Positions 1 to 5,978 of a stretch of 6,931 nt of DNA are shown piece after piece. The translations under genes were made by a program, and so were the position numbers. Source of the DNA: Microbacteriaceae bacterium. GTDB taxonomy: Bacteria; Actinomycetota; Actinomycetes; Actinomycetales; Microbacteriaceae. The notes beneath the pieces were generated by a model. That model saw only the letters and a list, made by a program, of their open reading frames with translations, did no database searches and was not told where the DNA came from. The stretch lies in assembly GCA_947452355.1 (NCBI GenBank), contig CANGCU010000062.1:1-6931 (forward strand), in the 5' to 3' direction. Positions within the stretch are counted from its first letter, which is position 1, and each line of letters opens with the position of its first letter.

Positions 1-995
1 AGAACAACGCGACCCTCCGCGTCGGTATTGGTGACCTCGACCGTTTTGCCGCCGCGGATTGTGACGACGTCATTTGGCCTGATCGCAGTTCCCGACGGCA
101 TGTTTTCGGCGATGCACAACCACGCGGTCACCGCAATCGGCATGTCGAGCTGAGCGATGGCGCGCGTTACCGCAAATGCAGTGGCGGCACCGGTCATGTC
201 GTACTTCATGCCAACCATCGATTGGGCCGGTTTGATCGACAACCCACCGGTGTCGAATGTGATTCCCTTGCCAACGAGCGCGACATGACGTTTGGCATTC
301 TTTGGCGAATACCGAACGACAACGAGCCGCGGCGGTCTCGACGAGCCGGCACCGATCCCGAGAATTCCGCCGAAGCCACCCTTCTCCAGAGCCTTTTCGT
401 CGAGCACCTCGACAGTCATGGACGTGCCCTTAGCTAGCTCGACGACTCGGCGGGCGAGTTCATCTGGACTCAAAACGTTGGGGACCTCGGTGACGAGGTC
501 GCGGACGATGGACACTCCCTCGACACCGGGCTGGATGGATCGGAAGTCTGGCGAACTAGGAGAGACGATGGTTATGGCCGTGACCAACTTCGACTCGTCG
601 CTGGATTTTCGCGACATGGTCTTTGTTGCACCGAGCAAGGCACCTTCCGCGACGGCCGTCGCGTCCGCCGTGTTGCGAGTTGACAGGTTGACGACCACGT
701 GCCCCGAAAGCGAGCGAAGGGCTGTTCCCGCTGCGTATCTCAGGTTCGTCGATCGATCACGGTGCTTGCCCATCCCGACGAGCTGAATCGTGCGAAATTC
801 GCTCCACGCCGGCGCGGGCATCGTCAATGTCGAATCCTTACCGCCGTCAAAAGCGACGCGGTCGATTGCGTCCGTCACCCATCGTCCGAGTTTCCCGCGA
901 ATGGGGTGCGAGACATTTCCCTCAGGGTCCTTCGTGGCGAGAACTACGAGGACGTCGCCAGGAACGAGCGAACGTGAATGAGAGATGACGGTCAT
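1..995 (-). CDS. pepA: Leucyl aminopeptidase (peptidase family M17), partial, C-terminus beyond the left edge
   Basis: Cytosolic two-metal aminopeptidase that removes N-terminal residues from peptides. Read on the minus strand from the ATG at 995-993, the frame stays open for 331 codons to the window edge. The N-terminal half is variable, as usual in M17. The catalytic half shows GKGITFDTGGLSIKP (242-256), MKYDMTG (263-269), ENMPSG (297-302) and NTDAEGR (323-329). The predicted metal ligands K243, D248, D266, D325 and E327, and catalytic K255 and R329, all sit at a constant offset of 27 from my remembered E. coli PepA numbering, so no active-site residue visible here is lost. The usual 'NTPPN' segment is replaced by TEVPN near residue 169. 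A GGAGG lies only one base before the ATG, too close for a ribosome site; a -10 element six bases upstream suggests a leaderless mRNA. The gene diverges from the PAC2 gene. Confidence 0.95.
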   Translation of the reverse strand, partial: MTVISHSRSLVPGDVLVVLATKDPEGNVSHPIRGKLGRWVTDAIDRVAFDGGKDSTLTMPAPAWSEFRTIQLVGMGKHRDRSTNLRYAAGTALRSLSGHVVVNLSTRNTADATAVAEGALLGATKTMSRKSSDESKLVTAITIVSPSSPDFRSIQPGVEGVSIVRDLVTEVPNVLSPDELARRVVELAKGTSMTVEVLDEKALEKGGFGGILGIGAGSSRPPRLVVVRYSPKNAKRHVALVGKGITFDTGGLSIKPAQSMVGMKYDMTGAATAFAVTRAIAQLDMPIAVTAWLCIAENMPSGTAIRPNDVVTIRGGKTVEVTNTDAEGRVV

Positions 996-1001
996 GCCTC
1001 C

Positions 1002-1007
1002 AGCGTA
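1002..1007 (-). promoter_or_regulatory. Candidate -10 element (TACGCT) for a leaderless pepA transcript
   Basis: On the minus strand TACGCT fits the actinobacterial TAnnnT -10 pattern. It is followed by exactly six bases (GGAGGC) and then the pepA ATG, so transcription would begin at the A of the start codon. I see no good -35 hexamer. The same geometry on the opposite strand for the neighbouring gene strengthens the call. It remains a short-motif inference. Confidence 0.5.
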
Positions 1008-1031
1008 GGCGAACGGGATACGGAACAGCCG

Positions 1032-1037
1032 TAGCAT
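1032..1037 (+). promoter_or_regulatory. Candidate -10 element (TAGCAT) for a leaderless PAC2 transcript
   Basis: TAGCAT fits TAnnnT and is separated from the ATG at 1044 by exactly six bases (GGGTTC), the spacing expected if the mRNA starts at the start codon. No purine-rich ribosome site precedes this ATG, which agrees with leaderless translation and favours 1044 over the in-frame ATG at 1050. No convincing -35 was seen. Confidence 0.5.
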
Positions 1038-1043
1038 GGGTTC

Positions 1044-1949
1044 ATGAGTATGGGGCGCAAGGTCTATCGCGACATGGGTGCCGACGTCCCATCGGGACTA
1101 CCCCTTGTCATCCTGCTGACCGGGTTCATTGATGCCGGTCGGTCGGTGGCGTCTGCCTCTCGTCACCTCATTGACTCGACATCCCACGAGCGGGTGTGGG
1201 TGTTCGATAACGATGAGCTCCTCGACTATCGAGCACGACGCCCGACCTTCACTTTCGAACAGACGAAGCTGACTGATTACCGCCCGCCCGAACTCGTTCT
1301 TCGACTTGTGACCGACGAACTCGGCGTGCAGTTCTTGTTGCTGACGGGTTATGAACCGGATTATCGCTGGGAAGCCGCAGCCGAAGCGGTGGTGACCGCC
1401 ATTGAAACCTTTGACGTATCAGCGACGATGTGGGTGCACGCGATTCCCATGCCGGTGCCGCACACACGCCCGGTTGGGATGACGGTCAGTGGAAACCGCG
1501 ACGATCTAATCGAGCAGTATTCCGTTTGGCGGCCAACCACCGAGGTGCCGGGAACATTCGTGCACCTTGTTGAATACATGCTGACGTCAATTGGCCATCC
1601 CGTTGCGGGGTTCGTACTGTTGATTCCCCACTACCTCGCGGACTCGGAATTCCCCGCGGGAACGCTCGCGGTCTTGGACGCCATCACGACGGGCACGGGA
1701 ATATCTCTTCGCACGGATTCGTTGAGAGAAGAAGGTCGGGAATTCCTCAACGATATTGCCGGCCAGATGAAAGAAAACGATGAGCTTTCCAAACTCATCT
1801 CTAGTCTCGAAAGTCGTCATGACACGTACATGATCGACAACCCAACGCCGTCGCCGTTCGTCAACGACGACGGTCAGGTTCCGAGCGCTGAAAGCATCGC
1901 CGCCGAGTTAGAGCAGTTCCTGCGCACGCGTGGGACAGCCGACGACTAA
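1044..1949 (+). CDS. PAC2 family protein (proteasome assembly chaperone-like)
   Basis: A 301-residue soluble protein of the PAC2 family, which in actinobacteria commonly sits next to the primary sigma factor gene. The family is named for eukaryotic proteasome assembly chaperone 2; its role in bacteria is not settled. Supporting features are the hydrophobic strand and glycine turn LVILLTGFIDAG (residues 21-32), VWVFDNDELLDYRARRP (51-67) with the D-E-L-x-D-Y-R pattern typical of the family, the strand FLLLTGYEPDYRW (96-108), and a later segment AGFVLLIPHYLA. The C-terminus is helical and charged (SAESIAAELEQFLR), as in relatives. There is no signal peptide or membrane segment. The gene is transcribed away from pepA and toward the sigma factor, with a 93-bp gap to the latter. 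Assignment is by pattern recognition; no proteasome gene is in the window to support the chaperone role. Confidence 0.85.
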   Translation: MSMGRKVYRDMGADVPSGLPLVILLTGFIDAGRSVASASRHLIDSTSHERVWVFDNDELLDYRARRPTFTFEQTKLTDYRPPELVLRLVTDELGVQFLLLTGYEPDYRWEAAAEAVVTAIETFDVSATMWVHAIPMPVPHTRPVGMTVSGNRDDLIEQYSVWRPTTEVPGTFVHLVEYMLTSIGHPVAGFVLLIPHYLADSEFPAGTLAVLDAITTGTGISLRTDSLREEGREFLNDIAGQMKENDELSKLISSLESRHDTYMIDNPTPSPFVNDDGQVPSAESIAAELEQFLRTRGTADD

Positions 1950-1956
1950 GCAGTCG

Positions 1957-1965
1957 TGATAACCT
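1957..1965 (+). promoter_or_regulatory. Candidate extended -10 promoter (TGATAACCT) for the sigma factor operon
   Basis: Eight bases after the PAC2 stop codon, TG-A-TAACCT matches TGn followed by TAnnnT, an extended -10, which tolerates a missing -35; none is evident. Counting six to seven bases downstream puts the start of transcription near 1972-1973, giving a leader of about 70 nt before the ATG at 2043. The predicted 5' end falls at the base of the hairpin listed next. Assignment is by motif and position only. Confidence 0.45.
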
Positions 1966-1972
1966 GAATTCT

Positions 1973-2018
1973 GAAAGACCCCGAGTCATTGGCTTCGCCG
2001 ATTTGACACGGGGGTTTC
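1973..2018 (+). terminator. Long imperfect hairpin between PAC2 and sigA: terminator or 5'-leader structure
   Basis: Four paired blocks are visible: GAAA (1973-1976) with TTTC (2015-2018), CCCCG (1979-1983) with CGGGG (2009-2013), GTC (1985-1987) with GAC (2005-2007), and ATTGGC (1988-1993) with GCCGAT (1997-2002, one G-T pair) around a TTC loop. They are joined by small bulges and an A-A mismatch. The 3' arm ends in TTTCT but lacks a true T-run, so intrinsic termination of the PAC2 transcript would be weak. If the upstream extended -10 is real, the hairpin instead forms the very 5' end of the sigA mRNA, leaving a 24-nt single-stranded leader that holds the ribosome site. Confidence 0.5.
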
Positions 2019-2027
2019 TACTGCCCG

Positions 2028-2035
2028 AAAGAGGA
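2028..2035 (+). promoter_or_regulatory. Ribosome binding site of sigA (AAAGAGGA)
   Basis: The purine run AAAGAGGA ends seven bases before the ATG at 2043, a normal Shine-Dalgarno distance. It lies outside the hairpin at 1973-2018, so it should be free for ribosomes. It fixes 2043 as the start. Confidence 0.75.
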
Positions 2036-2042
2036 ACACTTC

Positions 2043-3566
2043 ATGGCCGACGCCCCCCGTCGTTTCAACTTATTCAACCGCAATAAGACTGAGGCCGAAG
2101 TTCCCGCGAAGCCTGCTGCGAAGGCACCGGCGAAGCCTGCCGCAAAGGCACCCGCGAAGCCTGCCGCAAAGGCACCCGCGAAGCCTGCCGCCAAGGCACC
2201 CGCGAAGCCTGCCGCCAAGGCACCTGCGAAGCCTGCCGCAAAGGCACCGGTAAAGCCCGCTGTGAAGGCGCCCGCGAAGCCTGCGGCCAAAGCCCCGGCA
2301 AAACCCGCTGCGAAAGCACCGGCAAAGCCCGCTTCGAAGCCTGCTGCGAAGCCTGCTGCGAAGGCGCCCGCGAAGAAGGCGCCGACAAAAGCGAGCGACG
2401 TTGACGACGTAATCGGTGATGATGCCGAACTCATTGTTGATGAAGAATTTGACGTTGTCGTCATCGTCGGCGACGACAATATCGTCGAGGTCGAAGACAC
2501 CAGCGTGCCAACTGGTGACGAAGTCATTGAACTGACCGACGATGAGGCCGAAGATGTCAAGACCGCGTTGACGGCGACACTTCCCGAAGATGCGATTCGC
2601 ATTTCGTCCGGGGACGACGAAATTCAGTCCGTCGCCAACCAGATCACCGGCGCAACAGCGGACCCGGTCAAGGACTACCTCAAGCAAATCGGTAAGGTCG
2701 CTCTGCTGAACGCCGAACAAGAGGTTTCGCTTGCTTTGAGAATCGAAGCGGGACTCTTCGCCGAGGAAAAATGGGCCAAGATGACTGGCGCAAAGCAAAA
2801 GAGCCGCGAGGGTCGAGAACTCCGAATCATCGCGGACGATGGCGAACGAGCCAAGCGCCATCTTCTTGAGGCCAACCTTCGTCTCGTCGTATCGCTGGCG
2901 AAACGGTATACCGGGCGCGGAATGCAATTCCTTGACCTCATTCAAGAAGGAAACCTCGGTTTGATCCGCGCTGTCGAAAAGTTCGATTACACCAAGGGAT
3001 TCAAGTTTTCGACCTATGCGACGTGGTGGATTCGCCAGGCCATTACGCGCGCGATGGCCGATCAGGCTCGCACGATTCGTATCCCCGTTCACATGGTGGA
3101 AGTCATCAACAAGCTCGCGCGCGTCCAGCGGCAGTTGCTGCAGGACCTCGGCCGTGAACCGACGCCCGAAGAATTGGCGAATGAACTAGACATGACACCC
3201 GAGAAGGTCGTCGAGGTTCAAAAGTACGGCCGCGAGCCGATTTCGTTGCACACCCCTCTCGGTGAAGATGGCGACTCGGAGTTCGGTGACTTGATTGAAG
3301 ACACCGAAGCAATTGTCCCGCTGGATGCCGTTGCTAACCGAATGCTGCTGGTCGCGCTGGAATCCGTCCTCGACTCATTGTCCGAGCGCGAATCCGGTGT
3401 GATTCGCATGCGATACGGACTGGGCGACGGAATCCCGAAGACTCTCGACCAGATCGGTGAAACCTTCGGTGTAACGCGCGAACGAATTCGCCAAATCGAA
3501 TCAAAAACAATGACGAAACTGCGTCACCCGTCTCGTTCCGTCACCATTCGCGAGTTTCTCGAGTAA
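2043..3566 (+). CDS. sigA: Primary (group 1) RNA polymerase sigma factor, SigA/RpoD/HrdB type
   Basis: Housekeeping sigma factor that binds RNA polymerase core and recognises -10 and -35 elements. The 507 residues fall into zones. Residues 21-117 are a low-complexity Lys/Pro/Ala tract built from octapeptide repeats. Residues 119-172 are strongly acidic. Region 1.2 starts at [11 protein letters not shown] (207-217). Region 2 carries [14 protein letters not shown] (280-293), the core-binding DLIQEGN (298-304) and the -10 helix [14 protein letters not shown] (324-337). Region 3 follows (about 345-430). Region 4 (about 437-500) ends with the -35 helix-turn-helix [20 protein letters not shown] (467-486). 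This order, with region 1.2 and the region 2.4 sequence, marks a primary rather than alternative sigma. Alanine/lysine-rich N-termini are known in actinobacterial primary sigmas; the regular period here is notable. The stop codon overlaps the murT start (TAATG). Confidence 0.97.
   Translation: MADAPRRFNLFNRNKTEAEVPAKPAAKAPAKPAAKAPAKPAAKAPAKPAAKAPAKPAAKAPAKPAAKAPVKPAVKAPAKPAAKAPAKPAAKAPAKPASKPAAKPAAKAPAKKAPTKASDVDDVIGDDAELIVDEEFDVVVIVGDDNIVEVEDTSVPTGDEVIELTDDEAEDVKTALTATLPEDAIRISSGDDEIQSVANQITGATADPVKDYLKQIGKVALLNAEQEVSLALRIEAGLFAEEKWAKMTGAKQKSREGRELRIIADDGERAKRHLLEANLRLVVSLAKRYTGRGMQFLDLIQEGNLGLIRAVEKFDYTKGFKFSTYATWWIRQAITRAMADQARTIRIPVHMVEVINKLARVQRQLLQDLGREPTPEELANELDMTPEKVVEVQKYGREPISLHTPLGEDGDSEFGDLIEDTEAIVPLDAVANRMLLVALESVLDSLSERESGVIRMRYGLGDGIPKTLDQIGETFGVTRERIRQIESKTMTKLRHPSRSVTIREFLE
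2109..2372 (+). repeat. In-frame 24-bp tandem repeat encoding about eleven KPAAKAPA units in the sigA N-terminus
   Basis: Eleven consecutive 24-base units encode KPAAKAPA (residues 23-110). Most are perfect; variants are KAPV at the sixth, KPAV at the seventh and KPASKPAA at the tenth. At DNA level units 2 and 3 are essentially identical, as are 4 and 5, while outer units differ at synonymous third positions. This pattern suggests recent duplication in the middle of an older array. Changes by whole units keep the reading frame, so repeat number may differ between strains. Confidence 0.9.
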
Positions 3567-4963
3567 TGACCCGTCCCGTTCGTCCGATCCGTGCGCGTAT
3601 GTTGCTCGCGGTGTGGGCGGGCAAACTGACCGGCGCACTGCTTCGGCTAGCCGGTCGCGCGGGTACGCACGTCCCCGGCAAAGTCGCACTCGCTGTGTAT
3701 CCAGGACTTATGTCGGCGATTCCGCTTCCGCCACGAGTGGTTGTCGTTACCGGGACTAATGGCAAGACGACGACGACGAATATCCTCGCGGACGCACTGC
3801 ACAACCTCGGTGTGCGCGTCGGAAGTAACCGAGCGGGTTCGAATTTGCGCGAAGGAATCATCGCGACGCTCATGGACGGCCTGACGGTTCTTGGTCGGTC
3901 GACGATCGACACCGCGATTCTCGAAATGGACGAGCGGTCCGCGCGGTTGGTTCTACCGGGACTCCGTCCCGACGTGCTGGTTTGCACCAATCTGACGCGA
4001 GATTCGATCAAACGAAATGCTCACCCCGAATACATCGCGTGGATTGTGTCGTCCGCGCTGTCAGACGACACGACTCTCGTGCTCAATGCCGACGATCTCA
4101 TTACGGCTCGACTAGGCACCGACGCCAACCGCCGCGTGTTTTTTGGCGTTGATGCGTTGGGGGATGAGTCGCGCACACCGCACGGTGTTGCCATCGATGT
4201 GTCGATCTGTCCGATCTGTGACCACACACTCGTGTGGGACGTGTGGAGGTTCAATCACATTGGCAAAGTGACGTGTCCATCGTGCGGGTTCCGGTCGCCT
4301 CAGGCAGACGTGCGCGCCTTGTCTGTTGACATCGCGAGTGGAACGATGGACCTTGCGATGGGCGACACGACCACAACGCTTCCCCTGGTCAACGACAACA
4401 TCGTCAACATTTACAACGAAGTTGCGGTCGCCGCCGCACTCACCGTGTTGGGGGTTGCCGTGGAGGATATCGCCGCTCAGTTGGCATCCCTCAAACCACC
4501 GGTCACACGGTTCGCTGATGAAACGATTAGTGGAGTTCGAATTCTGCGACTGTTGACGAAGGGTCTCGTTGGTGTTGCATGTTCGCGGGCCTTCGAGCAC
4601 ATCCCCACGATTCCAGGACGGAAAGTTGTTCTTATGGCGATCGACGAGGCGTCGGAACGGGTCACCGAAGTTGAAAACACGGCCTGGATTTACGACGCCG
4701 ACTATGAATATCTTGCCGACCCCACGATCGCTCAAATCTTCGTTGGGGGAATCCGTCGACACGACCACGCGTTGCGCCTCGCAATCGCAGGGGTCGACCC
4801 CACCAAGATTGTGTTGGTCGAATCGGAGACCGGCGCGGCCGACCTAGTATCTCTGGACAACGTCGATGCGGTATTCAACCTGCACAGCGTTCACAATGCA
4901 TTAATTTCGGGAAATCCGGTTCAGGACAGGTTGCGCGAACGATTGTTGGAGAAGGTTCGATGA
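3566..4963 (+). CDS. murT: MurT-type Mur ligase (lipid II isoglutaminyl synthase, ligase subunit), divergent C-terminal domain
   Basis: MurT activates the alpha-carboxyl of D-Glu in lipid II with ATP and, with ammonia from GatD, makes D-isoglutamine. The 465 residues show the Mur ligase P-loop GTNGKTTT (63-70), the segment ILEMDERSARL (118-128), TNLTRD (141-146), a MurT-specific zinc ribbon with C215/C218 and C237/C240, and the NIYNEVAVAAA helix (280-290). The C-terminal DUF1727-like domain keeps WIYDADYE (374-381), the stretch where I believe the third residue of the shared GatD-MurT catalytic triad lies. Two usual motifs of this domain are changed: the expected 'KNPAG' reads KGLVG (332-336), and the expected 'ND..ADGRD' reads IDEASERVTEV (359-369). 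The ATG overlaps the sigA stop by one base, with only a weak ribosome site, so translation is probably coupled. The downstream gatD starts inside its last codons. Family is sure; the exact reaction here is in doubt because the partner lacks a glutaminase centre. Confidence 0.9.
   Translation: MTRPVRPIRARMLLAVWAGKLTGALLRLAGRAGTHVPGKVALAVYPGLMSAIPLPPRVVVVTGTNGKTTTTNILADALHNLGVRVGSNRAGSNLREGIIATLMDGLTVLGRSTIDTAILEMDERSARLVLPGLRPDVLVCTNLTRDSIKRNAHPEYIAWIVSSALSDDTTLVLNADDLITARLGTDANRRVFFGVDALGDESRTPHGVAIDVSICPICDHTLVWDVWRFNHIGKVTCPSCGFRSPQADVRALSVDIASGTMDLAMGDTTTTLPLVNDNIVNIYNEVAVAAALTVLGVAVEDIAAQLASLKPPVTRFADETISGVRILRLLTKGLVGVACSRAFEHIPTIPGRKVVLMAIDEASERVTEVENTAWIYDADYEYLADPTIAQIFVGGIRRHDHALRLAIAGVDPTKIVLVESETGAADLVSLDNVDAVFNLHSVHNALISGNPVQDRLRERLLEKVR
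4948..4955 (+). promoter_or_regulatory. Ribosome binding site of gatD (GGAGAAGG) inside the end of murT
   Basis: GGAGAAGG lies within the last codons of murT, ending four bases before the ATG at 4960. It supports that start and the ATGA overlap with the murT stop, and implies that GatD is made in step with MurT. Confidence 0.7.
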
Positions 4964-5706
4964 CCGTCGTCATCGAAATGCTGTTCCCGGAAATCGCAAA
5001 CCTTCACGGGGACAATTCGAATATCGATTACCTTGCTCAGAGTCTGGGGGACGTTCGGATATACCGGACTGGTCTTAATGAGACTCCGCGATTTGTCAGC
5101 GAACGGGTCGACCTGGTGTATCTCGGGCCAATGACCGAGAGTGGCCAAATCAAGGCGATTGATCGACTCACACCACATGGATCCAGAATTGCCGAACTCA
5201 TCGACTCGGGGACTCACTTTCTGTTTACCCACAACGCGATGGAAGTTTTGGGGAATCGCATTTCGAACGCCGAGATGAATTATGACGTTCCTGGGCTGGG
5301 GATTTTTGATTTCACCACAACGGTGAACATGTTTGGTCGATTTACAGGGAAGGTGATGGGAACAATCGACGAGTTGCCGCACGCGATTGTCGGTTACAAA
5401 TCACAGTTCTCGATGGTGTCGAATGCACCGAATGTCGCGGGTTTTCTGACGGCCGAACGTGGAATCGGGCGAAACCGCTCGACAAACGTTGAGGGAATTC
5501 GTGTCAACAACTTCATCGGTACGTCCCTCATCGGCCCGCTGCTGGTGATGAATCCCTATTTCACCGAATCACTGTTGTCCTCGATTGATCCGACGCGGGA
5601 ACCAACACTCGCGCTGCGCGAGTTAGCGGTTGCGGCGTACGACGCACGCGTGCGTGACTTCAATGATGCGGCTCGGTGGTCACAAGCCGAATTGCTCGTC
5701 ACCTAA
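4960..5706 (+). CDS. gatD: GatD-like class I glutamine amidotransferase homologue lacking catalytic Cys and His
   Basis: Position directly after murT and the family framework identify a GatD homologue of 248 residues. Visible marks are MLFPEIANLHGDNSN (7-21; usually LYP..LN.YGD.GN), the strand LVYLGP (52-57), FLFTHNAMEVLG (87-98) at the nucleophile elbow, PGLGIFDFTT (111-120), and GTSLIGPLLVMNP (187-199) at the catalytic histidine strand. In normal GatD the elbow reads C-[AG]-G-Y-Q and the last strand reads L-H-G-P. Here the Cys is His91 (CAC at 5230-5232), the elbow glycines are gone, and the His is Ile191 (ATC at 5530-5532). The whole protein has no cysteine. The frame is intact, the ribosome site is strong and the overlap with murT is kept, so this is probably an expressed, non-hydrolysing subunit rather than a pseudogene. 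It may be a structural partner of MurT. Automatic annotation as a working glutaminase would be misleading. Confidence 0.85.
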   Translation: MTVVIEMLFPEIANLHGDNSNIDYLAQSLGDVRIYRTGLNETPRFVSERVDLVYLGPMTESGQIKAIDRLTPHGSRIAELIDSGTHFLFTHNAMEVLGNRISNAEMNYDVPGLGIFDFTTTVNMFGRFTGKVMGTIDELPHAIVGYKSQFSMVSNAPNVAGFLTAERGIGRNRSTNVEGIRVNNFIGTSLIGPLLVMNPYFTESLLSSIDPTREPTLALRELAVAAYDARVRDFNDAARWSQAELLVT

Positions 5707-5717
5707 TCGGTTCACGG

Positions 5718-5739
5718 TGGCCCGGCAGGCTCCGGGCCA
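5718..5739. terminator. GC-rich perfect hairpin between convergent gatD and the zinc-ribbon gene
   Basis: TGGCCCGG (5718-5725) and CCGGGCCA (5732-5739) pair perfectly over eight bases around the six-base loop CAGGCT. It lies 12 bases after the gatD stop and 15 bases beyond the stop of the convergent gene, so it could end transcription from both sides. There is no T-run on either strand, a common state in actinobacterial terminators but one that makes efficiency uncertain. Confidence 0.7.
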
Positions 5740-5753
5740 GTCAGCACAAAGAG

Positions 5754-5978
5754 TTAGACGGTTTCGTCCGCAATGAGGCGTTCGGTTTCGTCGAGCCATT
5801 CGAGGGCCGTCGGTTCAAGCGCTGCTTTTACTTCGCTCGCGTGGTGACCGCAAAAATACAGTTCGCCGGACTGAAGTCGCACTCGCACGTAGGCCTGAGC
5901 TCCACACGAGTCGCAACGATCAAGCGACGACAACTGGGGGAGTGAGGTGGTGGTGTCGGGAGTGTGTGTCGAGTTCAT
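5754..5978 (-). CDS. Small zinc-ribbon protein, DUF7455-like
   Basis: A 74-residue protein, probably cytosolic, with C22-x2-C25 in RCDSCGAQAYVR (21-32) and C43-x-H45-H46 in YFCGHH (41-46), consistent with a single small zinc-binding knuckle. The remainder is a polar N-terminus and a helical acidic C-terminus (ALEWLDETERLIADE). Such short CDxCGAQAYVR...CxHH proteins occur widely in actinobacteria between the sigma factor/MurT region and the topoisomerase gene; I associate them with DUF7455, and no function is known to me. The ATG at 5978-5976 is preceded by GAAAGGA (5990-5984) five bases upstream, a good ribosome site. It converges with gatD and diverges from parE, so it is a transcription unit of its own. 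Confidence 0.9.
   Translation of the reverse strand: MNSTHTPDTTTSLPQLSSLDRCDSCGAQAYVRVRLQSGELYFCGHHASEVKAALEPTALEWLDETERLIADETV

Noticed and set aside
222..981. Plus-strand open frames across the first kilobase
   Set aside because: The minus strand encodes a continuous leucyl aminopeptidase with all visible active-site residues, so the plus-strand frames are shadows.
2003..2008. Perfect TTGACA as a -35 element for sigA
   Set aside because: No TAnnnT hexamer follows at 16-18 bp (2025-2032 reads CCGAAAGA, and TACTGC at 2019 is only 10 bp away). The bases form part of the 3' arm and bulge of the hairpin, so the match is probably chance.
2018..2602. Long minus-strand reading frames opposite the sigA repeat (Ala/Gly/Phe-rich, and a 340-codon frame at 2070-3092)
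   Set aside because: They are antisense shadows of the codon-biased KPAAKAPA repeat and the sigma core; their composition mirrors the repeat and they resemble no protein family.
4960..5706. gatD as a pseudogene
   Set aside because: There is no frameshift or internal stop, the length is normal, the ribosome site is strong, the overlap with murT is tight and framework motifs are kept. Loss of catalytic residues alone fits a change of role better than decay.
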